The notes beneath the pieces are model-generated. The model was not told the origin of the DNA. It worked only from the letters and a program-made list of their open reading frames with translations, and did not search any database. Shown here piece by piece: positions 27,801 through 35,704 of a stretch of DNA of 64,000 nt. The position numbers were made by a program, and so were the translations under genes. Where the stretch lies: NCBI GenBank assembly GCA_023390175.1, contig JAEWDK010000020.1, forward strand, positions 397,033 to 461,032. Reading direction: 5' to 3'. How positions within the stretch are numbered: position 1 is the first letter of the stretch; each line of letters starts with the position of its first letter. Source of the DNA: Bacillota bacterium. Lineage in GTDB: Bacteria > Bacillota > Clostridia > Oscillospirales > Acutalibacteraceae.

Positions 27801-28282
27801 CCACCCGACCGGGTGTCGAAATTATCGGCGTTGTCGCGGAAAATTACAGTCAGCAGGCCGTTTTTGTCAATCGTCCAGTCCGCGTAATCCACCTTGGTTG
27901 AAGACTTAAATGTTCCGGAATAACCGGCATCCTGAAACTTGAACACATTCGGCAGCTGTACAGTGTAAGTTGTACTCTTTACAATGGTGCCTTTATCCGT
28001 ATCGGGCAAAATGAAGTCCATGCTTAAGTCAACTTTCGTTCCGTCCTGAATCTGCAGCGTTGGGATATTGCTCATATCTTTTGTCAGCTCAATATTCTGC
28101 GCGGGCTGACTGCCGCTCTGCGCGACGGTCAGCGTGATCTTTGTAAGAAATTGGCTGAAATCGCCGGAAGCTGCGTCGGCAGATGCTTTCAGTTCGGGCA
28201 GAACAGAAAACGCAGACAGCACCATTGCCAAAGCAAGCACAATGGCGAGCACCGAACTTGATTTTTTTATTTTTGAATACAT
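24848..28282 (-). CDS. Large cell-wall-anchored adhesin with repeated beta domains and NPKTG sorting signal
   Basis: A protein of 1144 residues. A signal peptide occupies about 1-37. At least five repeated domains follow, each with WTVTVN-like and VTDTL-like motifs, as in isopeptide-forming or DUF11-like surface proteins. A SpaA/Cna-B prealbumin domain (QVTITKQDKNTGTPLSDTEF through YTIKETKSKAGY) is followed by a Ser/Thr-rich stalk, two copies of NPNENIGDDDVGKAG, and NPKTG at 1107-1111 with a hydrophobic helix and RRRKNH tail. It is probably linked to peptidoglycan by a sortase, though none is in the window. GGAGGG precedes the start. Confidence 0.88.
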   Translation of the reverse strand: MYSKIKKSSSVLAIVLALAMVLSAFSVLPELKASADAASGDFSQFLTKITLTVAQSGSQPAQNIELTKDMSNIPTLQIQDGTKVDLSMDFILPDTDKGTIVKSTTYTVQLPNVFKFQDAGYSGTFKSSTKVDYADWTIDKNGLLTVIFRDNADNFDTRSGGFGASSSFSASNLGTTDPKVITFQIGGGTVVLPVDVIVAPVAPAISKTGTYNNGIITWTVTVKSGHDAYNKGLKNVVVTDTLSGNPQTFNNDPTWGGVSVGSGTDGSATPYYEQDAIDVNKITFHLGDMGSDETKDIVFTTTATDKDFIPTFPATFNPKYSNKAVLGADGTSTASLPPATAEVNGTGFNTWIKKGVDTAGVVTDADNKRIQSIPWTVTVNPDGGIVPAGADVKDTLQKYLSLNASTIKLDGTPISTTPNGEGISYSTNTDVNGIQTVTVHFANQITGSRVLTFTTNVDQAYYTANNNPFTNTATLAQGGNSKSSTTSPGVGDGSNVIKKSGTGYDAASHLATWTIQVNNNSHKVAITNPVVTDTIGDHQKFSFISAKQNGVDIGLTEKTGSTTPSLPYYELGTDGNGKQTVTVHLKDFNGTSDLPVVITLVTEVTDKDYYAGNNTTQSVSNSASLTSDNGISGTAPTSQKTPSTVIAKTSSGYNYDTKTLAWTVTVNQNKMDMTNATVTDTLPDGLGLTGVTVNGASLGMSGTPKYTLSGQNLTIYLGDISKGESSPQKTIQITTEILPAYLASHNGNLTFYNTAKLTTTIDGFDYSVDSNQAQQNVTHSVVEKSGQFTGSTGSIAWKVLINKNQIPASGLLPNGTTSVTLTDQLQDGLELDSSTVKLYNLTANGDGTWTRGVEITLDPAKNILYNPQTRLFTFTFPSSTDFSKAYELDFVTDVTKTEATDYTNSVTLNGVKSETDNQAHQTLVSVSAASGWGMGTPRGQVTITKQDKNTGTPLSDTEFTLYRTDSPTPVRTKVTDANGQAVFDNLKQNVSYTIKETKSKAGYQMDSIPWTFTLDATNYNSLPTQTFQDSPIPVNPGGGTPGGNTPSSSETSSVTSSTSSVVSSPSSNPNENIGDDDVGKAGASSKPVSKNPNENIGDDDVGKAGGNPKTGEDRSYLPILLSVMLAAAVLLVLNLAAARRRKNH

Positions 28283-28307
28283 TTATAATTCCCTCCAAAC
28301 TTGTTTC

Positions 28308-28340
28308 GGCTTTCGTACTTGAGGCATCCGTGAAAGCCGG
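28308..28340 (-). other. Leader hairpin upstream of the adhesin
   Basis: An 8-bp stem CGGCTTTC/GAAAGCCG with a 17-base loop lies immediately before the adhesin Shine-Dalgarno on the minus strand. It does not match a riboswitch known to me. It may influence translation or mRNA stability. The remaining 28341-28515 is AT-rich and shows no gene. Confidence 0.4.
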
Positions 28341-28515
28341 TTGATTTTTACTCCCGAATACGGAAGAAGCAGCTTATAAAAATGTTTTGGCTGCAAATTT
28401 TTGTAATTGCCATGATGCCCCCAGTTTCGACTTAATTATATCCTTGTTCGCTCACAGAATTCTCACAAACAAAATTATCCCATCGTCATTTTCTTTTTAC
28501 TTTTGCATGCAGGCA

Positions 28516-28559
28516 GGAAAAAGGCCGGCGCCGCATAAAAGCGACGCCGGCCTTTTTCC
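28516..28559. terminator. Terminator of the two-component operon
   Basis: A 15-bp perfect stem (GGAAAAAGGCCGGCG with its complement) around a 14-base loop, with A/T runs in the arms, lies 54 bp after the response-regulator stop. Confidence 0.8.
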
Positions 28560-28612
28560 CGTCAAGAATAATTTTTCACCTTTCCTGCTATACCAAGCAA
28601 TATTGAAAGGCT

Positions 28613-29731
28613 TTAAAATTTCTTCTGTAAAGAAAGAAAAATATTTTTGATTGATTTCCTGGGCGCAATCCCAAGTTCTTTCATTAATTCTCTTTGGAAA
28701 TCATCATAAAAAAGGATGAATCCCGCTTTATCTCCCCTGAAAAAGCACAGCTGCAGCTCCATTGCCGCGGCGTCCTCATCTAGAGGGTTTTTTTGAATTG
28801 CTTTTTTTAAATAGGTATCCGCCTGAGCATACCGCTTTTTCTCCAAATAATACGCCGCGGTTTTTTTAAGGCCGGCGCAGTAATTATGTTCAATTCTCTC
28901 CTTAAAATTCACAGCCCAGGCGAAGTCCTCACTGCCGAAAAGTTCACCCCGATACAAATCCAAGGTCCTTTCATAGTTTGTGATATTCCCTTCATTTACC
29001 ATCGGGTTGCTTTCAAGGTATTGTTCCAGTTCCCATGCGTCACATGAAAATTCCCGGATGTCAATCCGGTAACTCCCCTCGTTATAGACTAATATATTTT
29101 CAATCCCCACATTTTTTAAAGCTGTTTTGACTCGGTTTACCGAGCTGTGCAGGCTGTGCAGTGCTTTTTCCGGAGGGGATTCCGGCCAAAGCAGGTCGCA
29201 AAGCCGCCACTTGTCCATTTCTTTGCCGGGATGGCAAATGAAACAGGCGAAAAGCTCTTTTGTTTTCACCGTAGGCCATTTGACGGGAGTACTTTCTTCA
29301 CTCGCATAAACATCAATCCCGCCCAGAACAGCGATACGGTTTTTAGGGGACAAAGCGGAGTGTTTCCTGTTTTGGGAATTTTTTAACAGTCTGTTGACCG
29401 TAACGCTCAACCCTTCTTTTGTAATCGGCTTTAACAGGTAATTGGCGGCGTCCACAGCAAATGCGTCCACAGCATATTTTTCATAGGCGGTTACAAAAAC
29501 GATTTGGATATTCTGGTCCCTGCAGCGAATCGCCTTGGCAAGCTCCATTCCGCTCATTTCAGGCATTTCAATGTCGGTAAAAACAGCATCGGGATGAAGC
29601 TTTGGCAGCTGTTCCAGTGCCGACCGAGCGCTGGTGTATGCACCGACAACCTCCAGATAGTCGTTTTTCCCAATCATGAAATTCATCAGATTCAGACTTG
29701 GCTCTTCATCGTCAATAATGATTACCCTCAT
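28613..29731 (-). CDS. Response regulator with winged-helix and BTAD (SARP-like) output
   Basis: A protein of 372 residues. The receiver domain (about 1-120) has the acidic pair IIIDDEE, phospho-acceptor Asp in FTDIEMP and the lysine in LLKPI. A winged-helix DNA-binding domain (about 130-225) and a bacterial transcriptional activation domain of TPR-like helices (about 230-370) follow, the architecture of SARP-like regulators. Its start overlaps the end of the hybrid kinase gene by 20 bases, so the two are translationally coupled and form a two-component pair. Target genes unknown; the adhesin just downstream is one candidate. Confidence 0.85.
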   Translation of the reverse strand: MRVIIIDDEEPSLNLMNFMIGKNDYLEVVGAYTSARSALEQLPKLHPDAVFTDIEMPEMSGMELAKAIRCRDQNIQIVFVTAYEKYAVDAFAVDAANYLLKPITKEGLSVTVNRLLKNSQNRKHSALSPKNRIAVLGGIDVYASEESTPVKWPTVKTKELFACFICHPGKEMDKWRLCDLLWPESPPEKALHSLHSSVNRVKTALKNVGIENILVYNEGSYRIDIREFSCDAWELEQYLESNPMVNEGNITNYERTLDLYRGELFGSEDFAWAVNFKERIEHNYCAGLKKTAAYYLEKKRYAQADTYLKKAIQKNPLDEDAAAMELQLCFFRGDKAGFILFYDDFQRELMKELGIAPRKSIKNIFLSLQKKF

Positions 29732-32700
29732 TCATTTCACCTCCCGACAGAATACCGTGCGTCACAATGGTTATGGAAGTTCCTTCCCCTTCGGTGCTGG
29801 AAATTTCAAAGCTTGAATTTTCCCATTTTTCAATACGTTTTTTCACATTCAAAATTCCGATTCCGCTGTTCGTGTCTTTTCCGCTTTGAATCAGCTCCAG
29901 CTTTTCGGCGCCCATTCCCACACCCGTGTCGCGCACGGTGATCGTGATTTCAGACCCGGTGCTTTTTGCCGATACGTAGACCGTTCCTCCATCCGTCTTT
30001 TTGCGCAAGCCGTGCCTGATTGCGTTTTCCACGAGGGGCTGGATGCTCAGCGGGGGAATTTCTTTTCCCATCACCGCGGGATCAACGTCATATTCCACCC
30101 GTATTTTGCTGCCGAACCGAGCCTTTTGGATATCCGTATAAGCACGGACCATTTCCAGTTCCCTGCTGAGCGGAATCAGCATCAGCTTCTGATCGATATC
30201 AAAAGTCAATCGCAGATATTTGCTGAAATCGGTGAGAAGCTCGGCCGCTTTTTCAGGCTCGGTATAACAGAACGATATGATTGTGTTAATGGTATTGTAT
30301 AAAAAATGCGGCTTGATTTGAGCCTGAAGAAAAGCGAGCTTGCTTTTTACAGCATCCTCCATGGAATGTTTCATAGCAATTAACGTTCTTACTCTTGCCA
30401 AAATTTCCTTTTCCTTAAACGGCTTGGTAATAAAATCGTTTGCGCCCGATTGCAGCCCAAAACCCAAATCATAGTCAATCGTGCCGACTGTCGCCAGCAA
30501 AACAGGCAGTTCAATCAGCGACTTTTTCTCACGGATTTTGCGGCAAACATCCATTCCCGAATTTTCCGGCATCATTACATCCAAGATAACCAGGTCAACC
30601 TGATTGTTTTCCATGATTTTCAGGGCTTCGATTCCGGAAAACGATGTCAGCACATGATAATTGGCCCGATTTAAAATATCCGACGCCGTCTGAATCTGAT
30701 AAAGTTCATCATCCACCACCAAAACGGTATCCTGCAGCTTTTTCGGGTCTTTCTCAAGGAAGGAAGCTGGATTCGCATAGGGCAGAAACGACCGTTCCCG
30801 CCTGGCGTCCAGCTTTACACGAATATTCTTTTTGTCCGAAGCGGGCAGTAAGATTTCAAAGCCGCTGCCCTTGTTCGGCTCCGACCAAAGCAGCTGCACC
30901 ATACCGCCCATTTGTTCCGCAAACTGACGGGCAAGGTAAAGCCCCAGCCCGATTCCCTCGAAATTCAGCGTTACATAGGGCTGGAAAATTTCCTCCCAGT
31001 ATTCCTTTGAAATTCCGCAGCCGGAATCCGCAACCACAAGGCTGATCTGCCCCCCGCTCAAGCCGCCGTAAATACGGATGTCACCCTGAGCCATGCTCTT
31101 TACGGAATTCATCACAAGAGCGGTCAAAATTTGCCTGACCCGCATTTCGTCCGCCTCCACGATCAGCGGCTTTGTAAAATCGGTTTTAATTCGGATGTTT
31201 TTGCTGTCGGTGTATTTTTTTATGCTTTCTATTACCAATTTCGTGCAGATTTCAAGGTCAACGGGAGAAAGATTCAGTTTGATTTGGTCGTTTCTGAGAA
31301 GGGTAAGATCTAAAACAGAATCAACCACCGTTAACATCCGCTGTGCGATATTGCGCGTAAGCGCTGCATTTTCTATATTTTCACTTGGGCTGCAGTTCCC
31401 GTCGGAATTATTCAAAATGGCAGATTTGGAAAGGTTGACGATGCTGTTCAGCGGGGATTTCAGCTCGTAGGAAGTTTTCAGCAAAAACTCGTCCTTAACC
31501 TTGTCCACCTTTAATAAATCGCTGTAGTTTTTCATAAAACCGAATGCCAAAAACAGCAGAGAAACCAGAACGAAAACGCAGGCAGCGACGGAACCGATCA
31601 TCTTGTTGGAAACCAGATTGGTGTAGTAAAGGAAGTTGTTCAGCAGCGTAACCAGCAAACTGCCCAAAAAGATAAAATAGATTTGGATGTGCACCCTTTG
31701 GGGGGATTTCGGCGCAAGTCTTCGGTAAGCGCTCCGCAGCTTTGCAAGAATATAAAAGAAAACAAAACAGATAAAAAAATAAAAAAAGATATCAAGATGG
31801 GCATAAAACGAATACGGGGTAAGCAGCACAACGGCGCAGTGCACAAGCGCAATTCGCCAAAACAGCCCGACCTGAAAATCGGTAACAAATTTCTTTTCCC
31901 TTAAATGTACGTGAATTACAATGGAAAAGAATAAAAGGTACAGGTCATATACGATAATTTTAGAAAGCAGTTCAAAGGGAATGTTCGGAATGATATTATA
32001 GATCAGCTTTTGCCCGGAAAAGAGAAACATTACCGCAATGGAAAAGAACTCCAGCGCCAAACACAAAAAGTCTTTTCCCATATTGGTGGAATAGAACAGG
32101 ATAAAATAGTACATGCCAAAGAGAAAAAAGATCAGCAGGCCGCACAGCTCGATTGCAGATGTTATTGCCCGCTGAAATTCAATATCCTTTTGACTTCCCA
32201 AAACAATATCATATAAATATCCCGGGTAAGGGCTGTCGTAGTTTGCAGTCTGCAGAATTACCTCAATCTGCTTCCCGGAATTTTCGAAATACGCGCTGTA
32301 GGCTGCCGTCATCTGCTTGTATCCTTTGCCCTGCGGCGCGGGATTTCCGCTGGAACCGATTAAATTTCCATCGATATACATTTTATTGGACATTTTAATA
32401 TTATCGACAAGTATCCCGAGCGACTGCCCTGTTGAATTTGTTTGGACAACCAGGCGGTATGTATGGATTCCTTTTGTGCTTACCTGTGGGTGAAAAAAAT
32501 CCGACAAACCACCCGATGTTAGTTTTGCATAACCGGACGGCTGCGGCAGCTGCCGGCTTCCCATCGGGTTGAAATCTTCCGGCAGAAGCAGCTGATTGTC
32601 ATAGCGCTCCCATTCCCCTTTCAGCGGGATGGTTCCGTCCTGGGAAAAATTCCACGCGGAAAGATCGAGCTTTCCCTGTTCCGCAGCGGGCGAGGGTTTT

Positions 32701-32783
32701 TGATAAATGGGGTCGGAAAACGAAATTAAAATGATGAAAAAAGAGAGGAAAGCAATCAGTAACAATTTAAGCACGGTTTTCAT
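29712..32783 (-). CDS. 7TMR-DISM hybrid sensor kinase with two kinase cores
   Basis: A protein of 1023 residues from ATG 32783 (a TTG at 32804 overlaps the only Shine-Dalgarno). In order: an N-terminal helix; a 7TMR-DISM extracellular beta domain (about 35-195); seven membrane helices (about 200-410); a HisKA-type core near 430 with ATPase domain to about 650; a receiver with Asp in VILDVMMP near 733; and a LytS-type kinase with PHFLYNTIN (His near 825) plus a second ATPase domain. The first H-box reads TSYELKSPLN, with Tyr where the phospho-accepting His should be, so that core is probably a pseudokinase. It likely signals through the LytS-type core to the coupled response regulator. Confidence 0.88.
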   Translation of the reverse strand: MKTVLKLLLIAFLSFFIILISFSDPIYQKPSPAAEQGKLDLSAWNFSQDGTIPLKGEWERYDNQLLLPEDFNPMGSRQLPQPSGYAKLTSGGLSDFFHPQVSTKGIHTYRLVVQTNSTGQSLGILVDNIKMSNKMYIDGNLIGSSGNPAPQGKGYKQMTAAYSAYFENSGKQIEVILQTANYDSPYPGYLYDIVLGSQKDIEFQRAITSAIELCGLLIFFLFGMYYFILFYSTNMGKDFLCLALEFFSIAVMFLFSGQKLIYNIIPNIPFELLSKIIVYDLYLLFFSIVIHVHLREKKFVTDFQVGLFWRIALVHCAVVLLTPYSFYAHLDIFFYFFICFVFFYILAKLRSAYRRLAPKSPQRVHIQIYFIFLGSLLVTLLNNFLYYTNLVSNKMIGSVAACVFVLVSLLFLAFGFMKNYSDLLKVDKVKDEFLLKTSYELKSPLNSIVNLSKSAILNNSDGNCSPSENIENAALTRNIAQRMLTVVDSVLDLTLLRNDQIKLNLSPVDLEICTKLVIESIKKYTDSKNIRIKTDFTKPLIVEADEMRVRQILTALVMNSVKSMAQGDIRIYGGLSGGQISLVVADSGCGISKEYWEEIFQPYVTLNFEGIGLGLYLARQFAEQMGGMVQLLWSEPNKGSGFEILLPASDKKNIRVKLDARRERSFLPYANPASFLEKDPKKLQDTVLVVDDELYQIQTASDILNRANYHVLTSFSGIEALKIMENNQVDLVILDVMMPENSGMDVCRKIREKKSLIELPVLLATVGTIDYDLGFGLQSGANDFITKPFKEKEILARVRTLIAMKHSMEDAVKSKLAFLQAQIKPHFLYNTINTIISFCYTEPEKAAELLTDFSKYLRLTFDIDQKLMLIPLSRELEMVRAYTDIQKARFGSKIRVEYDVDPAVMGKEIPPLSIQPLVENAIRHGLRKKTDGGTVYVSAKSTGSEITITVRDTGVGMGAEKLELIQSGKDTNSGIGILNVKKRIEKWENSSFEISSTEGEGTSITIVTHGILSGGEMNEGNHY

Positions 32784-33137
32784 CGTTGGTTCGTACTCCT
32801 CCAAGATTCAATTGACACGGCCGTGAAGCAAGCTCCAACAGGGCTGTATCGGGTTAACGCAGCTAAAGTATATTCCTATAAAAGCTGTTACAAATAGAAA
32901 TCAGGTACAAAAATCATTATATTCGATGCACGGAATAATAACAATACAATAAATCAAAACACCCTTCGGCTTCCAAATATTATCAAATGAACGCTTGAAG
33001 TTATGGAAGGATAATTATATAATGAAATTATAGATAAATAATTGAGGGCTTTTCTGTTTCGGCTAAAACCCGCCGGTTTTTATCTTTTCACAAGGCCTAA
33101 TAAAATTTACCGATTATAGTAAAAAAGATAATAGCAA
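32784..33137. other. Intergenic region without recognised gene
   Basis: About 350 bp, AT-rich in its right half, between the hybrid kinase start and a broken small gene on the plus strand. Presumably holds the kinase promoter. No riboswitch or ORF recognised. Confidence 0.4.
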
Positions 33138-33356
33138 ATGAGTAAATATCAGAATGCCGCACACATCGGCTTAAGAGAAAAACAAACGGGTAATTCGGTC
33201 GCTGTTTTCCCAAAGGAAGCAGCCGGCACCGACGCTGAGATTGAAGAAAAGGTAAAGTATTGATACTATCAGCAGGGCTGCGAAGCCGAAGAAAACCTTA
33301 AAAACCTGTATGTGGATGTTTTGACCGCACAGGAGGCGGACGCGCTGAAAAAGTAA
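33138..33356 (+). pseudogene. Small conserved-looking gene interrupted by an in-frame TGA
   Basis: From ATG 33138 the frame encodes 41 residues (MSKYQNAAHIGLREKQTGNS to KVKY), hits TGA at 33261-33263, and then continues for 30 protein-like residues (YYQQGCEAEENLKNLYVDVL to ALKK) to a TAA at 33354. Both halves look like one 72-residue protein in which a Trp codon has become a stop. No strong ribosome site is seen. Family not recognised. It precedes the CDGSH gene by 42 bp. Confidence 0.5.
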
Positions 33357-33398
33357 ATTGCCGACACTTTAAAAATAATACGATTTGGAGAACCAAAA

Positions 33399-34091
33399 TT
33401 GACAGACAATCACAATTGTAGAATTCAAATAACCGAAAACGGCCCTTATCTTGTCAGCGGCAATGTACCCTTGGAAGAAAAAATTATTGTATATGGGAAA
33501 GACGGCAATGAATATAAAGCGGGGCGCAGCTTTCCGCAGGCGGAGCACTACGCGCTTTGCCGCTGCGGTCATTCAAAAAATATGCCCTTCTGCGACGGGG
33601 AGCATTCTGCATCCTGTTTCGACGGCACGGAAACAGCGTCAAGGGAACCGCTCCAAAGCCGGGCCGAAGTAACCGAAGGGCCGGAAATTGTTTTGGAGGA
33701 TGTGGAAGAGCTTTGCGCGTTTGCCCGTTTTTGTCATTTCAAGCACAGCAGCGCTTGGTCGCTGACGGAAGACCGGGACTCTAAGGAGGACGCCATCAAA
33801 GCCGCCAGCGATTGCCCCGCGGGGCGGCTTGTAATTCGGGATAAAAAGACAGGGGAACCCTTCGAGCCGGAGTACCCGCCGTCCATTGTCTTAATACAGG
33901 ATCCGTCCCGAAACTGTACGGGGCCCATTTGGGTAAGGGGCGGTATTCCGATTGAATCATGTGACGGTACGGTTTATGAGGTTCGCAACCGAGTGACGCT
34001 TTGCCGCTGCGGAGCATCGCAGAACAAACCGTTTTGTGATGCGACCCATGTTTCGTGTGAGTTTTCGGACGAAGGCCTTGAGCCGCTGTGA
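33399..34091 (+). CDS. Multi-domain CDGSH iron-sulfur protein with ferredoxin-like segment
   Basis: A protein of 230 residues from TTG 33399 (GGAG eight bases upstream). Two CDGSH-type 2Fe-2S motifs are visible: CRCGHSKNMPFCDGEH near 54-69 and CRCGASQNKPFCDATH near 202-217. Between them a Fer4_19-type divergent segment has CAFARFCHF and a later DCPAGRL. Proteins of this architecture are predicted cytoplasmic redox or Fe-S carriers. The partner is unknown. A second small CDGSH gene follows 158 bp downstream. Confidence 0.88.
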   Translation: MTDNHNCRIQITENGPYLVSGNVPLEEKIIVYGKDGNEYKAGRSFPQAEHYALCRCGHSKNMPFCDGEHSASCFDGTETASREPLQSRAEVTEGPEIVLEDVEELCAFARFCHFKHSSAWSLTEDRDSKEDAIKAASDCPAGRLVIRDKKTGEPFEPEYPPSIVLIQDPSRNCTGPIWVRGGIPIESCDGTVYEVRNRVTLCRCGASQNKPFCDATHVSCEFSDEGLEPL

Positions 34092-34249
34092 TTTTGAGCG
34101 GCTCTTAATTTTTACCCGATGTGCGGCACCAAGAAATCCGCATGAATCGCCAACGATACGACATATTTTTTATTCATAGAAAATTCATACAATTCACGAA
34201 GACTCGCTATACAATAAAGATATCATAAAATTGAAAGGTGGTTTTTATC

Positions 34250-34489
34250 ATGGAAGAACCTAAAATCGCACAAAAGGGCCCGTATGCTGTAGAAGTTGAG
34301 AAAGGTCAAACGTATTACTGGTGTGCCTGCGGAAGAAGCGGCAGCCAGCCGTTCTGCGATGGCTCCCACAAGGTTACATCGTTCACCCCGGTTGCCTTTA
34401 CAGCCGAGAAGAGCGAAACTGTTTACCTGTGCGGCTGTAAACATACCAAAAACCCACCGTTCTGTGACGGCACGCATACAAAGCTCTGA
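34250..34489 (+). CDS. Small CDGSH iron-sulfur protein
   Basis: A protein of 79 residues, mitoNEET-like in motif. ATG 34250 has AAGGTGG eight bases upstream; an in-frame GTG overlapping that site is rejected. Two complete CDGSH motifs, CACGRSGSQPFCDGSH and CGCKHTKNPPFCDGTH, give two potential 2Fe-2S sites in a very small protein. Same strand as the larger CDGSH protein and probably functionally related. Confidence 0.9.
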   Translation: MEEPKIAQKGPYAVEVEKGQTYYWCACGRSGSQPFCDGSHKVTSFTPVAFTAEKSETVYLCGCKHTKNPPFCDGTHTKL

Positions 34490-34502
34490 TACATTCCGTA
34501 AT

Positions 34503-34540
34503 AAACCACCCCGTGCTTCAAAGCTGCGGGGTGGTTTGTT
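34503..34540 (+). terminator. Terminator of the CDGSH genes
   Basis: An 11-bp stem AAACCACCCCG/CGGGGTGGTTT followed by TGTTATT, 14 bp after the stop codon. Confidence 0.8.
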
Positions 34541-34609
34541 ATTCAATCGCTTTTTGCCGGCGGCTCAAAACACCTGTAACTGAATCTTATCGGTATAGTA
34601 ACAATTACA

Positions 34610-34649
34610 GCCCCGCTCCGCGCCGCAAAAGATGGGCGCGGAGCGGGGC
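34610..34649. terminator. GC-rich hairpin at the end of the LysR gene
   Basis: A 15-bp perfect stem (34610-34624 with 34635-34649) and ten-base loop lies 14 bp after the LysR stop, between convergent transcripts. The T-runs on both sides are short (ATTTTAT on the plus strand). Confidence 0.6.
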
Positions 34650-34663
34650 ATTTTATCTGCAAT

Positions 34664-35527
34664 TTACTCATCATTTGAAAACAGCGGCAAAAAAGAAGGC
34701 ACATTCTCTTTTTTCATAGCAACGGATATTTCCCTGTATATTGGAATCCGGCTGATTTCGCGCACGGCAATCGACGGGGACTGGATGCTGTTCGCAACAA
34801 TGGCCGGCAAAATCGTAATGCCGTCCCCCTGATTCACGTAGCTGAGAAGCGATTCCGTTAAATCAAGCTCCAATACAATGTTGGGCGTGACCTTCATTTG
34901 ATTGCACTGTTTGCGTATGGAAGCCCGGATGGTACATGGGTCTTTATAAAGAACAAGCTTTTCGCCTGTGACAATATCCATGAAATTGATTTCCTTTTTG
35001 GTGTACAGCGGGTGCGTTACAGGAAAAACCGCATAAAGCGGTTCAGTCATCAACGGGATCACCGCAATGTTTTGCTGCGGCTCCGCGTTGGAAAGCAGCG
35101 CCAAATCAAAGATATCGTTTTCTATTCCATCCACAAGCTCCTCATTGGAAAGCCGGGTATCCACAATAACCTGATTTTGTCCGTTCGCCCTCAGCTTATC
35201 CATAAATTGCGGAAGAAAATATGTCACAAGGTTTGCAAGCCCACCGATATGCAATTGGCGGACTTCATTGAAATGGGACACCTTATCAATAATATTATTG
35301 ATATCATCCAAGACGCCGCTCATCTGTTCATAAAAATACTTTCCCTGCGGCGTCGGCTCCACTCCGTCGTAAGTGCGCTTCAGCAATTCGCAGCCAAGGC
35401 TTTTTTCAAGCTGCCGAAGCTGTTTTGAAAGTGACGGCTGCGACACATAAAGGTGCTCCGCAGCTTTGTTCAGGCTGCCATAGCGGACAATTTCCAGGAA
35501 ATATCGAATTTGTTCAAGACTAATCAT
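34664..35527 (-). CDS. LysR-family transcriptional regulator
   Basis: A protein of 287 residues with the usual N-terminal winged helix (MISLEQIRYFLEIVRYGSLN, then AAEHLYVSQPSLSKQLRQLE) and a substrate-binding domain from about 90. It is divergent from the flavodoxin-nitroreductase pair, which it most likely controls. Effector unknown. Confidence 0.85.
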   Translation of the reverse strand: MISLEQIRYFLEIVRYGSLNKAAEHLYVSQPSLSKQLRQLEKSLGCELLKRTYDGVEPTPQGKYFYEQMSGVLDDINNIIDKVSHFNEVRQLHIGGLANLVTYFLPQFMDKLRANGQNQVIVDTRLSNEELVDGIENDIFDLALLSNAEPQQNIAVIPLMTEPLYAVFPVTHPLYTKKEINFMDIVTGEKLVLYKDPCTIRASIRKQCNQMKVTPNIVLELDLTESLLSYVNQGDGITILPAIVANSIQSPSIAVREISRIPIYREISVAMKKENVPSFLPLFSNDE

Positions 35528-35603
35528 ATTGTACCCTCAAAGCAGCTATGCGTTTTGGCTATATCCCCCATGCGGAACAGATATTATACAAAACACAAAA
35601 CGA

Positions 35604-35637
35604 AGTTTAAACTATAGACAGATCATTATTCAATGAT
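35604..35637. promoter_or_regulatory. Candidate LysR operator dyads
   Basis: Between the divergent LysR and flavodoxin genes lie a perfect 10-bp palindrome AGTTTAAACT (35604-35613) and an inverted repeat ATCATT-N4-AATGAT (35622-35637). The latter is flanked by two CTATAG hexamers. Spacing is suitable for LysR tetramer binding; assignment is inferred. Confidence 0.4.
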
Positions 35638-35704
35638 ACTATAGCACCGTCCGTTCGCTTTGTCTATTAAAAGCAGCCAATTGGGCGGGAAAAGGGGAAA
35701 CAAA

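Noticed and set aside
25000..28200. Plus-strand ORFs within the adhesin gene
   Set aside because: They mirror the repetitive Thr/Val-rich coding sequence and have no ribosome sites or family resemblance.
28283..28460. Cyclic-di-GMP riboswitch upstream of the adhesin
   Set aside because: A hairpin is present but the GACGCAAAGCC-type core is absent.
33261..33263. Selenocysteine at the in-frame TGA
   Set aside because: Only a 4-bp stem (GGCT-GCGA-AGCC) follows, not a convincing bacterial SECIS, and the context YYQQ fits a lost Trp better.
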